Part shown: piece by piece, positions 13,054-24,356 of the stretch
How the letters are laid out: each line of letters starts with the position of its first letter
Position numbering within the stretch: position 1 is the first letter of the stretch
DNA from: Sordariomycetes sp. S80-01Y
Taxonomy: Eukaryota; Ascomycota; Sordariomycetes
Length of the DNA: 64,000 bases
Assembly (NCBI GenBank): GCA_037042185.1
Contig: JAXQJY010000026.1
Span: 1,240,001-1,304,000 of the forward strand
Direction: 5' to 3'
The notes under the pieces: model-generated
Seen by the model: only the letters and a program-made list of their open reading frames with translations
Database searches by the model: none
Told to the model about the DNA's origin: nothing
Made by a program: the position numbers and the translations under genes

Positions 13054-13979
13054 TCATTCCAGAGTTTCCAAGAATTGCACAACCTTCTCTCCGAGCCATT
13101 CTCGAGCCTCCTGATTCTCGACGGTATGTCCAGTGTTAGGAATCAGTCCCGACAGCTTGCTTACCATTGGGCTGGCCTCCCTGTATCGCTGATTTAACCA
13201 CTTCTGATCAATGTCCTCTGGAACAAACTCGTCTTTCTCCGAGTGCAGCGCCAGTACAGGCACCTTGAAACGCCCCCAGTACCGTTTGACCTGCTCGTCC
13301 GTCAGGTCATGGGAGAAGTAATCGTCGTCACCGCTGGCCAAGGTCAGTTTTGTTCGGGTATCCGTGAACGGCGAACTCACTCTTTGGCAATCAACGACCT
13401 CAGGCGGTAGGCTGAGATGGGGGCTTGCAAGACATTAGGAATCTTGTCCTTGGGCATCACCCAATCCGATTTACCCTCGGCGATCATTTGATCTGCCGCT
13501 TCTAAGCACTCCCGCCAGTTGGGTGCCACGATGTCAAGGCCATCCCTATCTGAGATGCAGGCTTGCAAGATGAAGCCATCGACGGGCTCCGCATTGTGCT
13601 TCGCGTAGTTCGTATACTCCATGCAGTCCTGCGTCCCGGTGGAATGCCCCATCAGCACAATCTTCTTCTTGCCCTTGCCGCGCAGGTACTTGACCAAGCC
13701 AGAGATGTCCTCGACATCATTCTTCAGGCTTGACGTGCCAAACCCCAGGAACGAGCTCCTCATGCGAATTTCAAACGTCGAGTAGTCTAGGGTCTTAGAC
13801 TCGTCGAGATGTCGAGCCACAGTCCTGATGTATGGGGTCGTGTGAGGGCCATCCTTAAGCCCCCCAATGAAGACCAGGGCGTTCTTTGCGGAGGTATTGC
13901 CCAGCTCGTAGGCACAGTTCTTGCGCGTGCGGGAGGGGAAGGGATGAACGGTAACGGAAAATGGCTCGCCTGAATCCAT
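13054..13979 (-). CDS. Alpha/beta hydrolase, DUF1749 (UPF0613) family
   Basis: 292 aa in two exons: 13979-13381 and 13333-13054, with a 47-nt intron (GTGAGT..CAG). The start is the first ATG, giving MDSGEPF; an in-frame TTG lies six bases upstream but is an unlikely start. The nucleophile elbow GHSTG, a DEFVP acid strand and NTGHTVE near the C-terminus form a plausible Ser-Asp-His triad. The length fits the fungal UPF0613 family (about 300 aa). The sequence GDDDYF just after the intron is typical of the family and supports the splice. The natural substrate of the family is unknown, so no reaction is claimed. It is divergent from TTI1 with 458 bp between the start codons. Confidence 0.88.
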
Positions 13980-14437
13980 GATCAATGAGCGTGCTGCGAA
14001 AGTGTATCGTGGATTTTGGAAAGAAGCAAGACAGCGGGCGGATTTTCGGGGGAAGACAACGTGATTTACCTAAGCGCTCGCCTTGACGAAGTCAAGCAGT
14101 AACCCGAGTTGACTGGGAGCGATGCGCAGACGTGGAGCTAAGGCACAGTGCGTACTGGCGCCCAGTACGCATCGTTACGTTTTGCGGGATGACGACAGCT
14201 GAGACCAATGCGTTACACAGTCTCCAACACTGTACACCGGTCGCATCTTCACTCACTGAATCCTGGTGTTTCCGCTAAGCTCAGCACAGCCCAGAGTCCA
14301 AGTATCGCCATCACGACCGGCTTACCCGAAGGTCTATTGAGAGCAGCGGCTGACTTGGCCCTTGGAAGTCGTACGTCTATCTGGATGAAAATGAGCAGGT
14401 AACGCCTCATCACGAGCTGCGTCCCGCATCAAGTCAA
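13980..14437. promoter_or_regulatory. Divergent promoter, hydrolase / TTI1
   Basis: 458 bp between two divergent start codons; it must hold both promoters. No strong TATA box stands out. Short inverted CAGTACGC-like words occur near 14150-14170 (gcgtactgg / ccagtacgc), which could pair or be a palindromic site. Confidence 0.5.
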
Positions 14438-17400
14438 ATGGAGGTGAACGTGCAAGCTCAGCCCAGGAATGAGCTCTTCCAAAAGGTACGTAGAGTATCG
14501 CCCTGGTCTTTCAATGCTGACGTGCCGCCTAGCTGAAGCCATGCTGTGTCCAAGTTAGCAGGCTCGCCATCAAGGAGCCGGAAAACCCTGCAACCCAACG
14601 CGAACTCGTCGACCTCACACGCCAGATTCTCACTACCCTAGAGGAAAACAAATCGGCCCTCGACGAGAAACTCGCAGAGTATTCGTTCTTCCCCCTCTAC
14701 CAAATCTTTCGCCAGCTAGATTCGTTCTCCACGCTGGTCGTGGAAAACTCAGTGCGATGTCTGAACGTTCTCATCGCTCATGGCTGGAAGGGCAAGATCC
14801 CGCCCAAAATGGTCCAGCAGGTTCTGAGCTTGTTGACCTTTGTTGTTGACGGTATCGGTATCCCTGGTTCGGAGATGAAAAGGGACGTTCCCGAAGAGTT
14901 GGTGCTAGAGTGCTTCCGCGGATTCACCGCTTTGTTCAGCGTTCTAGCGATATCGCCCACGGCAGCCACAGCGCTGGCTGAACAGGATGCAATGCCGGCG
15001 TTGGGTCACGGAATAACGGTTCTACTTGATGGTGTCTCGAAAGGGAAGACCGAGCATGTCCAACAAGAGGCGCTTGGCGCATTGGAAACCTTGTTTTCCG
15101 GGTTTAAAAACCAAGAGGCGTTGGCAAACTTCCTGCCAGGCACAATCTCGACCCTTGCCAAGGTTCTGTCGACGCCTGCGCACTACAAGAGAGCTGTCAT
15201 TGCGAAATGCATTGCGGGCACCGGCACAATTGTGTCAAAGGTCTTGGGAGACCTGCAAACCAGATCGATTCAAGCGAAGGCCAAGAACGACGAGACACCG
15301 GACAGTGAGAAGAATAAACTGCTTAGCCCGGCATGGCTCAAGGCTACAACAGGCCAGGTCAAGCTGGCGCTCTCGAGCATCATGAAGTTCAGGACAAGCC
15401 ACTCTCGACAGATTCGGGCTGCTCTATGCAGCCTTTGCGTTAGATTACTCGATGAGTGCCACACCACACTCGTTGATTGCGCGCCTTTCCTCGTGGAAAC
15501 AGCCATGATCCTCGATGAACCCGACCAGAAGTCATCGCTTACTGAAACGAGCCCGCGGGATCTGATCAACATCTATCCTGAGCTAGGCGACAAGGCGAAG
15601 GCAGCAGTATACAATTGGATGTCAAGTCTGCCGCGTGAGATGCAGTCGAGTGACGAGGACGCGAAACGTGTTGCGTTGCACAACATCTCAAAGGGCGTTG
15701 GGCTGTTGCAAGAATTGCACATTGAGTCATCGATGTTAGAGGACACCATCTCGAGCATGTTACGAGACAGCACCGTTGCGCTCATGACGGGCTCAAACGC
15801 ACCATCCCAAGCCTCTGGCCCAGAAATTGTACCGATCGATGCAAGTAGCTCAATGATGTTGGCAGGCAGCGAACGCAGCTATCAACCCATTGTACTCGCC
15901 CATCAAAGCCAAAGAGAACTCAGGAAAGAAATGCTCAACCTGCTGTCCGTAATCGGCTCTCACACAAAGCCATCCGGACTCGCGGCAAACATGTTGGAAC
16001 AGATACGCCAGCCGGGCTCGAATGGGAAGGTTGCGGCGTTCTGGATCTGCTTCGAGTTGATCAAGGCAGCGCAAGCATCATCCGCTGAAGCAGATATTTT
16101 CCTGGATTTGTCTGCCATAGGCGGGCCAGAGGAGGATATTGACGACGTTTTCCAAGACCTTTACTCCACTTCAGTCGAGATACTCGACACGCACACCGAA
16201 GTAGAAGCTACAAATTGGCAACTGGAAGCACTCGCTATGGAAGTCACATCATACGCCGCTAGCAGATCCGGCGAATCCTTCCGACCTGAACTCATCGACG
16301 TCCTCTTTCCAATCGTTACATTCATGGGCTCTGAGAAACTCGAGCTTCGGCAGCATGCGATCGTGGCGCTCAATGAAATCGCGGCCTCTTGCGGCTATGG
16401 CAATGTTTCGACGCTCATCATTGATAATGTCGATTACATGGTTAACTCGGTTGCTCTGCGCCTCAACAGTCTTGACATCTCACCCGCGTCCACCCAGGTC
16501 TTGACCATGATGATCCGGCTTACCGGGCCTCGACTGGTGCCTTTCCTTGATGACGTGGTGGAATCAATATTTGCTGCCTTGGAAAACTACCACGGGTATC
16601 CTTTGTTCGTGGAATCGCTATTTACAGTGCTCAAGGAGTTGGTCGACCAGTCCGTGAAGTCGGATAAACTGCTACTGGAAGAGCAGAAGAAGGCAGGCCC
16701 TAAACACAGAAAGACCAAACCTCAACCCGAAGGTTTTAAGGGCCTTCTACAGTTCCTCGAGAGACGGACCAGGCGAATAAAATACGAAGAGGAGGAGCTA
16801 CGCACGAAGAAAGCCGCTCAGGGACATCCTACCGAACCTTGGAGAGACGAAGAACGCGAGAACAAACACGAACACAGCGCTGATCCACCTCCCGAACCCG
16901 AGAAGCCACCTAACACTGTCACGTATCAACTATTGCTACGTATCACCGCATTGACTCAACACTACCTCACCTCCCCGAGACCGAAGCTACGGAGATCTCT
17001 CCTTGAGCTGCTCTCCACCGCCTCTTCGGCGCTTGCGGCAGACGAAGAAGCCTTTCTGCCGCTTGTCAATGCCGCTTGGCCAGTCATTGTCGAAAGATTG
17101 TATGACGAGGAGGCATTTGTTGGGATCGAAGCCTGCCACACACTATCAGCACTTTGCGAGGCTGCGGGCGACTTCTTGGCGTCGCGTTTCAAGACGGAGT
17201 GGTACGATAATCTCAGACGATGGTGCTGGAAGTTAAAGCGTCAGGTGCTAGCTCGGCCTGACCAAACGCGGCCCCCGAAAGCGAGCTCCAGTCTGCGCCC
17301 AGACGCCAAGATCATGATACCCTCAGCCACCGGCGCACTTGTTGAAGCCAAGATGTCCGAGACAAGGTCAACGTCCGGACAGTTGGGCTATTCGTATCCG

Positions 17401-17655
17401 GTCAGACGATGGGAGGCTATCGTTGGGCTGCTGACGACTCTGGTGTCACACGTGAGGCTAGACGATGAAATGTTTGATGAGATCCTGGACCTGTTGGGTG
17501 ACACAATTGAGACGAGTAGAGAAGTCAGGGAGGCGCTCGAGTTGGTCAATGCTGATGCGGTGTGGCTGGCGCGATACGACCGCGGCTTCATCGAGCCGCT
17601 GCCTACGCCCAAGTTTGAAGGAGTGACCTTCACACCAATGAGAGGGGCAGCTTGA
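14438..17655 (+). CDS. TTI1: TELO2-interacting protein 1 (Tti1), HEAT-repeat protein
   Basis: 1056 aa in two exons: 14438-14485 and 14533-17655, with a 47-nt intron whose branch site GCTGAC precedes CCTAG. The first exon (MEVNVQAQPRNELFQK) joined to LKPCCVQVS matches the start of Tti1 proteins and fixes the ATG. The rest is alpha-helical HEAT-type repeat sequence, with a charged low-complexity insert around residues 725-790 and a conserved C-terminal block. Tti1 acts with Tel2 and Tti2 (TTT complex) and Hsp90 to mature PI3K-like kinases such as TOR, ATM and ATR. The stop codon lies only 55 bp from that of the convergent NADH pyrophosphatase gene, so the 3' UTRs probably overlap. Confidence 0.9.
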
Positions 17656-17710
17656 ATAATGCAAGGAATGAACCTCCTTATCTGGGGCTCACATCTATCA
17701 TAGTCATCTA

Positions 17711-19054
17711 TCAGATTTTGGCACCGCCTCCAAGAAACCCCTCCGCCACGGCAGTAATTAAGCGGTTAGCAATAGCCTGACTCGGCGGCAGTCTCAAATC
17801 GCCTTCCTTGTAGCCTTCCGGTGCCGGCCCTCCCAGGTTCCCTGTCGTCAACGCCAGCGCCCTCCTCACCTCATCCATGCCAAACCACTTTGCACTCTCC
17901 AACTCCTTATCGTTGAGCACAATGTCCTCGCCTCCAGGCACGGCCTGCGCAATGGCGCCAATCATCAGACTGGAGGGATAAGGCCACGGCTGAGACGAGT
18001 GGATGACGACTCTGCCGACCTTGACACCGGCTTCTTCCCAGACCTCTCGTCTGACGGCTTCCTCGATCGATTCACCCGGCTCGAGGAAACCAGCCAGAGT
18101 TGAGAACCAGTCTTTGGGGTAGCGAGTCTGTCTGCCCAGCAGAACCTTTTGGCCATCGCTGGAAACAACAGCGGCGATCATGGTGGGATCTGTTCGGGGG
18201 AAGCAGATGTTCGATATTCCGTGGCGTGTGGGACAGTCAGGTCGTTCCGGCGGAGAAGATGCTGCGTCAGAAGGTGGACAGACACGTTTATAGCCGGCTT
18301 GGATGGAGAGATTGGGACGGCCGCAGCCGGCGCAGAAGTTGTTGCGGGTGTTCCAATCCATCATGCTGCGGGCTTGAGCGTACATAGCGGCTGCGTTGCA
18401 TCAGTACTTCGACCTGAACACATTTCATCACCAAGGTAGGGCAATCTTACCAGCTTCGGCGTGGAGAGAAAGGGACCGGGGGTTGGTCTGTACGGAGTTA
18501 CCCGCCTCCTCCTGCTTCTTCAACAGCGAGTTCGCCGCGTCGACGACGGAGCCCTGCGGCGTCACGTCTACCGCAAAGAATGGCTGTCCCTTTACAGTCC
18601 CATGCTCAGTGCTTTCGATCACCTCCCCCTCTGCTTCCTGTCCGATTCCCAAGAAGACCACCAACGCACGCTTCTTATTGGAATCGAAAGCCTTGATCTC
18701 GTCTGCCTCCTTCAGTCCAAACAGATCCTCTCCCACCAATGGTCTGACATCCTCAAACTTCAACAAAGCAAGTTCACTCGCTTCCTTCCCATCCTGAGCT
18801 TTCCTGACTACCGGGTTGAGACTGTTCAAGGCGAGGAAGCGGGTGGACGGGGCCAAGACAGCTTTCCGAAGAAAGGAGGCATCGGAGCGCAGGAAGGAGT
18901 ACCGATTCAGGGACGAACCGGCGTAGTAGTTTATGACTTCCTTGCCGAACTTGACGGTGAGCATTGAGTTGTCGTTTTCGAGGAGGGGGTTTGTGGGCAT
19001 GAGAGGGGGGGACATTGTGGGTTGCGGGGGCCAGCCTTTCTGTTGCTCGGACAT
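17711..19054 (-). CDS. NPY1: NADH pyrophosphatase, Nudix family (Npy1/NUDT12-like)
   Basis: 427 aa in two exons: 19054-18451 and 18390-17711, with a 60-nt intron. An N-terminal Nudix-like domain is followed by a zinc ribbon (C221, C224, C239, C254) and the catalytic Nudix box at residues 302-323 (G302, E308, R316-E317, E320-E321, G323). The downstream SQPWPYPSS motif is diagnostic of NADH pyrophosphatases. The enzyme splits NAD(P)H into NMNH and AMP, and the family also decaps NAD-capped RNA. The C-terminus AKI fits the broad type 1 peroxisomal signal pattern [SAC][KRH][LMI], consistent with peroxisomal Npy1 in yeast; the location is an inference. It shares about 1 kb of divergent upstream DNA with the PQ-loop gene. 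Confidence 0.93.
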
Positions 19055-20072
19055 GCAGTATATCGGTTTCAGGGAGGAAGTGTAGAATATGAGAAGAGGT
19101 GATCACCGAGGTTGGAAGGGGGGTGACGTGAGTGTGAAGCGTTGGGTGAATTTGCGAGGTCGAGACGAGGTGGAGTTAGTGATGAGTAATGGAGAAGATG
19201 CGGGATAAGGGTCCAATAGCCGACGGACAGAAAAGGGGCCTGAAGTGGTCGGGTGCGGAACCGGACGAAGCAAACATGAAGGCATCATCAGCTCGCTCAA
19301 GTCAAGTGCCCACCCTTGCAATGCCAACAGGAACTCAGAGAGCTTTGAAAAGTCTGCAGCTTGTTCAGAATATGTTTCTGGACACTGCAACTTCTCGCCG
19401 CGGGATGGTCTAGCGCTGTCGTGACCTGGTTTATTCTGTCTGCAGATCTCCAACCGCAGCTTCGCATCCGGGTCCCCGGTTTCCTCGGAGTTTGCGCCGA
19501 CACGAGGCGCGGCAGACAGATACCATATGGGGAGTGATTGAAACGAGCTCGGATTCCGAATGCTTGAAGTTGATAGGAGAGCAACGGGTATTTTGCACCT
19601 TTGGTGGAATTCCGCAGTTGGACTGTTTCTGGGCAGCCAGAAGTGTCTCGGCAGGCCAAAGTGCGGGTTAAGACATCACGTCAAGGCAAAGATGTGAACA
19701 CTGCATGAGCCACGAGGTTCATGATCGTAAGGATAGCGATGGATCGATTGAAGCTCGTGCGATAGGGTTGAGAGCCAAAGGCGCAATGGAAGAAAAGAAA
19801 AGGACTTGGAAGTTCTTCCCCCGCATTTTTCTATTGCCAATAATGCAGGGCAATGACGTCCATCCGAGTCTGTGCACGTGTGGGAACCGTTTTTGGAAAC
19901 GCCAACCTCGACCATGACGGAAAAGTCTGTTCCCATCGCTGGCGCATGACTCCTCCATCCACCTCGAGTCAACGCCGGCCGAGCTTCAATCCCTTCTTTC
20001 CTGTGTTGTTTTATCAATTCCCATCGACTTTTATTACAGGGAGGAAGTCAGGAGGACGAACCATCAACCATC
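19055..20072. promoter_or_regulatory. Divergent promoter, NPY1 / PQ-loop gene
   Basis: About 1 kb between two divergent starts. No coding frame is supportable. Pyrimidine-rich tracts lie upstream of both starts, as is common in fungal promoters. Confidence 0.5.
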
Positions 20073-21278
20073 ATGGCGCCACCGACTGCGAACCTCAACC
20101 TTGATGTCGAAGCCATTTCAGGCATTTGCGGGTAGGTTTCCAGCGCCGTGAATGCTGTCGCTGTTCTCGCTAACTCCAATTGACAGCTCCGTTTCCATTG
20201 CCTGCTGGGTTGTGGTCTTCTCCCCGCAGATCATTCAGAACTTCCAGCGCGGCAATGCCGACGCCCTCTCCGTCCAATTCATCATTGTCTGGCTCCTGGG
20301 CGATGTATTCAACATCCTCGGCGCAGTTCTGCAGGGTGTATTGCCAACAATGGTACGTTTGGGATCCAGCCTTTCTCAGAAGGCTGGCCGCGCTTCGCAA
20401 ACCTTTCCAGTAAGAGACGTGCTGACCTGTCCCGCTAGATCATCCTCGCAATCTACTACACCATTGCCGATCTGGTACTCCTCGGACAGTGCTTCTACTA
20501 CCGCGGATTTACCTGGCGCGATGACCCGACCCCCCAACCGAAAGCGACGTCGCACGCCCATGGCGAGCCGAACGAGCGGACGAGCCTGATTGACCAGCAC
20601 GCGAACCGTGAGCGACGGGGCAGTGACTGGTCCGGTCTGTCGCCAGCCGTGCCACACATCGCTGAGGGCCCTCCTCCTGCGCCGCCGACCGCATTACAAA
20701 CCATCGCTTGGAACACCGTTGCAGTGGTCATGGTTGTCGCCGCCGGTGTACTGGGGTGGTTCTTGGGACGCAAAGCCACCGGCGGCAAGGGCGCCCCGGA
20801 TCAAGAGACCGAAGGTACCCTGGAATTCAACGTCCTGGGCCAATTCTTCGGATGGCTCTGCGCTGTCTCCTATGTCGCCTCCCGCCTCCCCCAGCTGATC
20901 CTCAATTGGCGTCGCAAGACCACCGACGGCCTGAGCATGCTCTTCTTCCTCTTCGCCTGTCTCGGTAACATCACCTATGTACTCTCCATCTTTGCCTACG
21001 AGCCCAAATGCCAGCACCGGGGTTCCTGCCAGTCTGGCGAGGCGGGGAGGGTCTATGGGAGGTACATCTTGGTGAATCTCAGTTGGATTCTGGGTGCATT
21101 GATTACGTTGTTCTTGGATCTCGGCGTCTTTGCGCAGTATTTTATTTACAACAAGCCTGGAAGAGAGGGCCAGACGTATGCCCAAACCGTTGCGAACGGG
21201 GTGACCGAGGACAGCCAAAGTATTGACGAAGAGAGGTGGGATCAGAGGCCGTTGCTTGCAAGGGAGGATTCGAGGTAG
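20073..21278 (+). CDS. PQ-loop vacuolar amino acid transporter (Ypq/Rtc2-like)
   Basis: 354 aa in three exons: 20073-20131, 20187-20352 and 20439-21278, with introns of 55 and 86 nt. Two PQ-loop repeats are visible: SPQIIQNFQRGNADALS at about residue 32 and LPQLILNWRRKTTDGLS at about residue 223. Both carry the Pro-Gln dipeptide followed by a basic or hydrophilic loop, in a membrane protein of about seven segments split by a hydrophilic loop (residues 105-150). Members such as Ypq1, Ypq2 and Rtc2 move cationic amino acids across the vacuolar membrane. The C-terminal tail ends RPLLAREDSR; its LL with acidic residues could act in vacuolar sorting, which is an inference. A cystinosin-like role is less likely but not excluded. 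Confidence 0.9.
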
Positions 21279-22284
21279 CGTCTCTGGGAACGAGCTTGCG
21301 AAAATTCTCACCTCACTGCAATTTCCCATATTAAAAGGCGTTCTGGTTGTGATTTTGGGTTGGGCTGGTTGGATACGCATGGAAAAGGATAGGAAAATTG
21401 TGGACTTGGTACTATAAGGCTGTGTGGTATATGGCGTTCTTTTGTTGTACAATCTGAGGACATTTCTTCTCAAGATAGGTAGCTCATCATATCAAGCGAT
21501 GCTTGACGCGTCTCAACATGTATGCTCTCCTCGTGATAATCTTCCGACGAGGCAGGGCAGAGTGCCAAATATGGAGTTCTCTCCCATACCAGCCCTGCGG
21601 AAAAGATGCAACACATAGAAGTCACCGAGACGGCCTTCACGCAGATCCAGTACAGGAAGTGTTCCGTCACTGAAGGATCCGCACTTGGGGACCGACATGG
21701 TCTGTCTTTGACCGGGGGGTCGATATCGTTGTCGCCGACGAGCAGCCTGACCACTGCGCGACAACATTCACACTTCAAAGTAGTTCTGCTATCTAAAAAC
21801 CCATCAAGCAGAAGCGTAGCTTCTGTTGATATGTCGTAACCACCCCACAGTCACAAGTCATAGACGTCGCTCGCGGCTGGTAGGAAAGGCAGGTACAATT
21901 GCTTTAGGAGGCCGGGAACGGAAGGAAACCCACGGAAGAGAAAGATGGATGACCCTCAGCAAGACGCCGTAGCGTAGCCGCCATATAAGAAATTATTAAA
22001 ACACTTGACGGTGTAGAAATAACCCTTACTGATGATGAAGAAGAAGAAGAAAAAAGGGAAATTTCGGCCGCGCCTCCAAGTTTTTATGGGTGGGGGTGGC
22101 CGGTTGCTGATTGGGATGGGTCACGTGAGCGCCGGACCGGAGCGGCTTGACTGGCGCAAAGTGGACCTCCAGTTTGCCGAGTCGCGCCTGAGTTGCGCGC
22201 ATCATCCAGATTTTTTTGACGACGCCTCCTTCAGCCCAAGCAGCCCCTTTCGACCATCCAACGGCGCAAGACTCCCAGCCCGTC
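21279..22284. other. Intergenic: PQ-loop 3' side and TIM23 promoter
   Basis: About 1 kb with no supportable gene. A short purine repeat (GAT/GAA units, about 22031-22050) lies about 240 bp upstream of the TIM23 start. The sequence tgggtcacgtgagcg near 22117-22131 contains a CACGTG E-box, a site often found upstream of fungal mitochondrial and metabolic genes. Confidence 0.5.
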
Positions 22285-23061
22285 ATGTCCTCCCTCTGGA
22301 ACGCCTTCACAGGCGGCAACAAGCCGCAGCAACAACAGACTTCCACCCCCGAGCCGACCACAACCTTTGGTTCGCAGCCGCAGCCGCAGCAATCCTCCTC
22401 CCCGAGTTTCGATCCCAGCGAGGGCCAGGGCGTGGAGTCCTTCCTCGGTGCCAGCACCTTCGCCGACCCCGCGAAACTGCATCCTCTGTCCGGCCTGAAC
22501 CAGGATCAGCTCGAATACCTCACCCTCGAAGATGGCGTCCTCTCCGACCTCTCCGGCTCGCAATCCGTCCTCCCGAGCCGTGGATTCACAGACGACCTCT
22601 GCTACGGCACCGGCGTGACCTACCTCGCCGGTCTCTCCCTCGGAGGAGCGTGGGGTCTCCAAGAAGGACTCCGCCGCAGCGCCGGACAGGCACCCAAGCT
22701 GCGCCTGAACAGCGTGCTGAACGCCGTGACCAGGAGAGGCCCCTTCCTGGGTAACTCGGCGGGAACCGTGGCCATCACATACAACCTGATCAACTCGACC
22801 ATCGGGCACTTTAGGGGGAAGCACGATGCGGCGAACAGTGTGGCGGCGGGTGCGTTGAGTGGTATGGTGTTCAAGAGCACCAGGGGGCTGAGGCCGATGA
22901 TGATTTCTGCGGGACTTGTTGGGTCGGTAGCGGGCGTGTGGGCGGTAAGTCTTTTGCTCAACAGGGCTGAGAATAGCGATGCTGACAGATGGCAGATTTT
23001 CAGACGATCTTTCTTCCCTGTCCCCGAGCAGGCTGAGATCAGCACCTCCGACTCTCTCTAA
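22285..23061 (+). CDS. TIM23: Mitochondrial inner membrane translocase subunit Tim23
   Basis: Most likely 241 aa in two exons, 22285-22944 and 22996-23061. The N-terminal half is a soluble Gln/Pro-rich then acidic intermembrane-space region (SLWNAFTGG.., LHPLSGLNQDQLEYL). The C-terminal half holds four membrane segments of the Tim17/Tim22/Tim23 fold with GxxxG-type packing (LAGLSLGGAWGLQEG, NSVAAGALSGMVFKS). Tim23 is the channel subunit of the presequence translocase. The 51-nt intron (GTAAGT..GCTGAC..GGCAG) is a multiple of three without a stop, so unspliced RNA would still encode a 258-aa protein. Splicing places IFRRSFFPVP right after the last membrane segment, which reads better than the unspliced stretch. 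Confidence 0.9.
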   Translation: MSSLWNAFTGGNKPQQQQTSTPEPTTTFGSQPQPQQSSSPSFDPSEGQGVESFLGASTFADPAKLHPLSGLNQDQLEYLTLEDGVLSDLSGSQSVLPSRGFTDDLCYGTGVTYLAGLSLGGAWGLQEGLRRSAGQAPKLRLNSVLNAVTRRGPFLGNSAGTVAITYNLINSTIGHFRGKHDAANSVAAGALSGMVFKSTRGLRPMMISAGLVGSVAGVWAVSLLLNRAENSDADRWQIFRRSFFPVPEQAEISTSDSL

Positions 23062-23817
23062 ACGACATGACACCTCCCCCAACATTGAAGGTCGTCTTCG
23101 GAGTATGAGCTGAAAGAAGAATTCTTTCCCTGTATATGCTGAGATACAGCACTCGGTGATGTGAACGATCTATGGAACTCGGAAGCATGGATGTGGATGT
23201 CAGGGGTGCCATCTCTACTCCCACGAGCTCGACCAGAAGGGTCGGTCGACATGTATACTATCATCTGGAAAATCGGGCAGCGAGCATTAGACCGCGAAGG
23301 CCGGGGCGTCTGGGTTGCTTGCCATGTCATTGTACTTAATTTCATCTGATTGATGCTGTACTTTCCCCCTTGTCGAGTCTTGATTCCATCATCGCGTGGC
23401 ATGTGCTCTGTACTTGTATTCTCGATGAGATTCACTTGTCGATAAGAATCAAGTTGTTTGATGGGGGCTTGTAGTCGATCCCAAGTGCCTGATCCTGCTG
23501 ATTGTTTAAGGGGCCCATGGGATGGTTGATAATTTACCCCTGACTCTGGGTGGCCCTTGACAACACAGAGACATCAAACATGCTGCTTGACTACCTTAGC
23601 CAGAGAGCCTTCCACTTTTCAAGCACGAAGAGAATTCGGTCCCAAGTCACGCTTGAGTTTCCCGTCACCGGCGAGTGCCTGCAAGATATGCCCCCCGCAA
23701 CCCTGCAGGTGAAGCAGCCCCCAGCCGCCTCCCACCAGCCCCCTAGCCTCCTAGCTCCCAGTATGTGTCCCCTATGCACCACCCTTATAGACTATAACCA
23801 GCTATTTCCTCTTCAAT

Positions 23818-23935
23818 AGTCGAGGTGACGCAGTGGTTCCGCCGTCGTGGTACACTTAGCCGCTGGGTCATAAAATCGTTCCTTGACCCCCAGGTTCGAG
23901 AACTCGATTGTTCTGTATTAAGTATTTAATTTTTT
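23818..23935 (+). other. tRNA-like relic with A box, B box and T6
   Basis: The stretch has a word like an internal A box (GTGACGCAGTGGTT, about 23825-23838), a GCTGGGTCAT word like the tRNA-Met anticodon arm, a B-box-like GGTTCGAGAAC (23893-23903), and TTTTTT at 23930-23935 that could end Pol III transcription. The ends (AGTCGAG and CTCGATT) can pair over seven bases with one G-T. The anticodon and T arms do not fold into a standard cloverleaf, so it is probably a decayed tRNA or the head of a tRNA-derived SINE rather than a working tRNA gene. Confidence 0.35.
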
Positions 23936-24264
23936 GCCCTTTTCGCCTTCTCGCGGTCACGGTCACTTCACTTAAGACCCATAGAAAAGCCTTTTGAAAA
24001 GATCAAACAGTATCGGAAGACGTTTGAAGACGAGGGATTGTGTTGTTTCTCTGTTCAGTGGCTGTTCCCTACGCGGGGGGGGGGGAAAGGGGGTTCACGG
24101 ACGGGCGGCTTGACACTGCTACCTACGCTTTTCACTATCCTGTTTTCCCTTCTCGAATTAAAACTGCAGCTTATTCATTCGTGTTTGAACAGGCGCTTTT
24201 CTGTCTGAAGACTCATTACACAGCGTCCATCCCCTTTATCTCTTGACCTCTCTTCGATTGACAG

Positions 24265-24298
24265 AACCACCGAGTCAAGTAAACCACCGAGTCAAGTA
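24265..24298. repeat. 17-bp perfect tandem duplication in a promoter
   Basis: The unit aaccaccgagtcaagta occurs twice back to back, 59 bp upstream of the ATG at 24357. It may be a recent slippage event or a doubled binding site. Confidence 0.9.
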
Positions 24299-24356
24299 GC
24301 GAGGGGTCAAACAAGACGAAAGTACCAGCGAGAAACGGAAGTTGAATAGTACCATA

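Larger units (their letters stand above)
23062..24356. other. Intergenic: TIM23 3' side to unknown gene
   Basis: About 1.3 kb without a supportable protein gene. It contains a tRNA-like relic (23818-23935) and a 17-bp tandem duplication (24265-24298) close to the next start codon, both listed separately. Confidence 0.5.
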
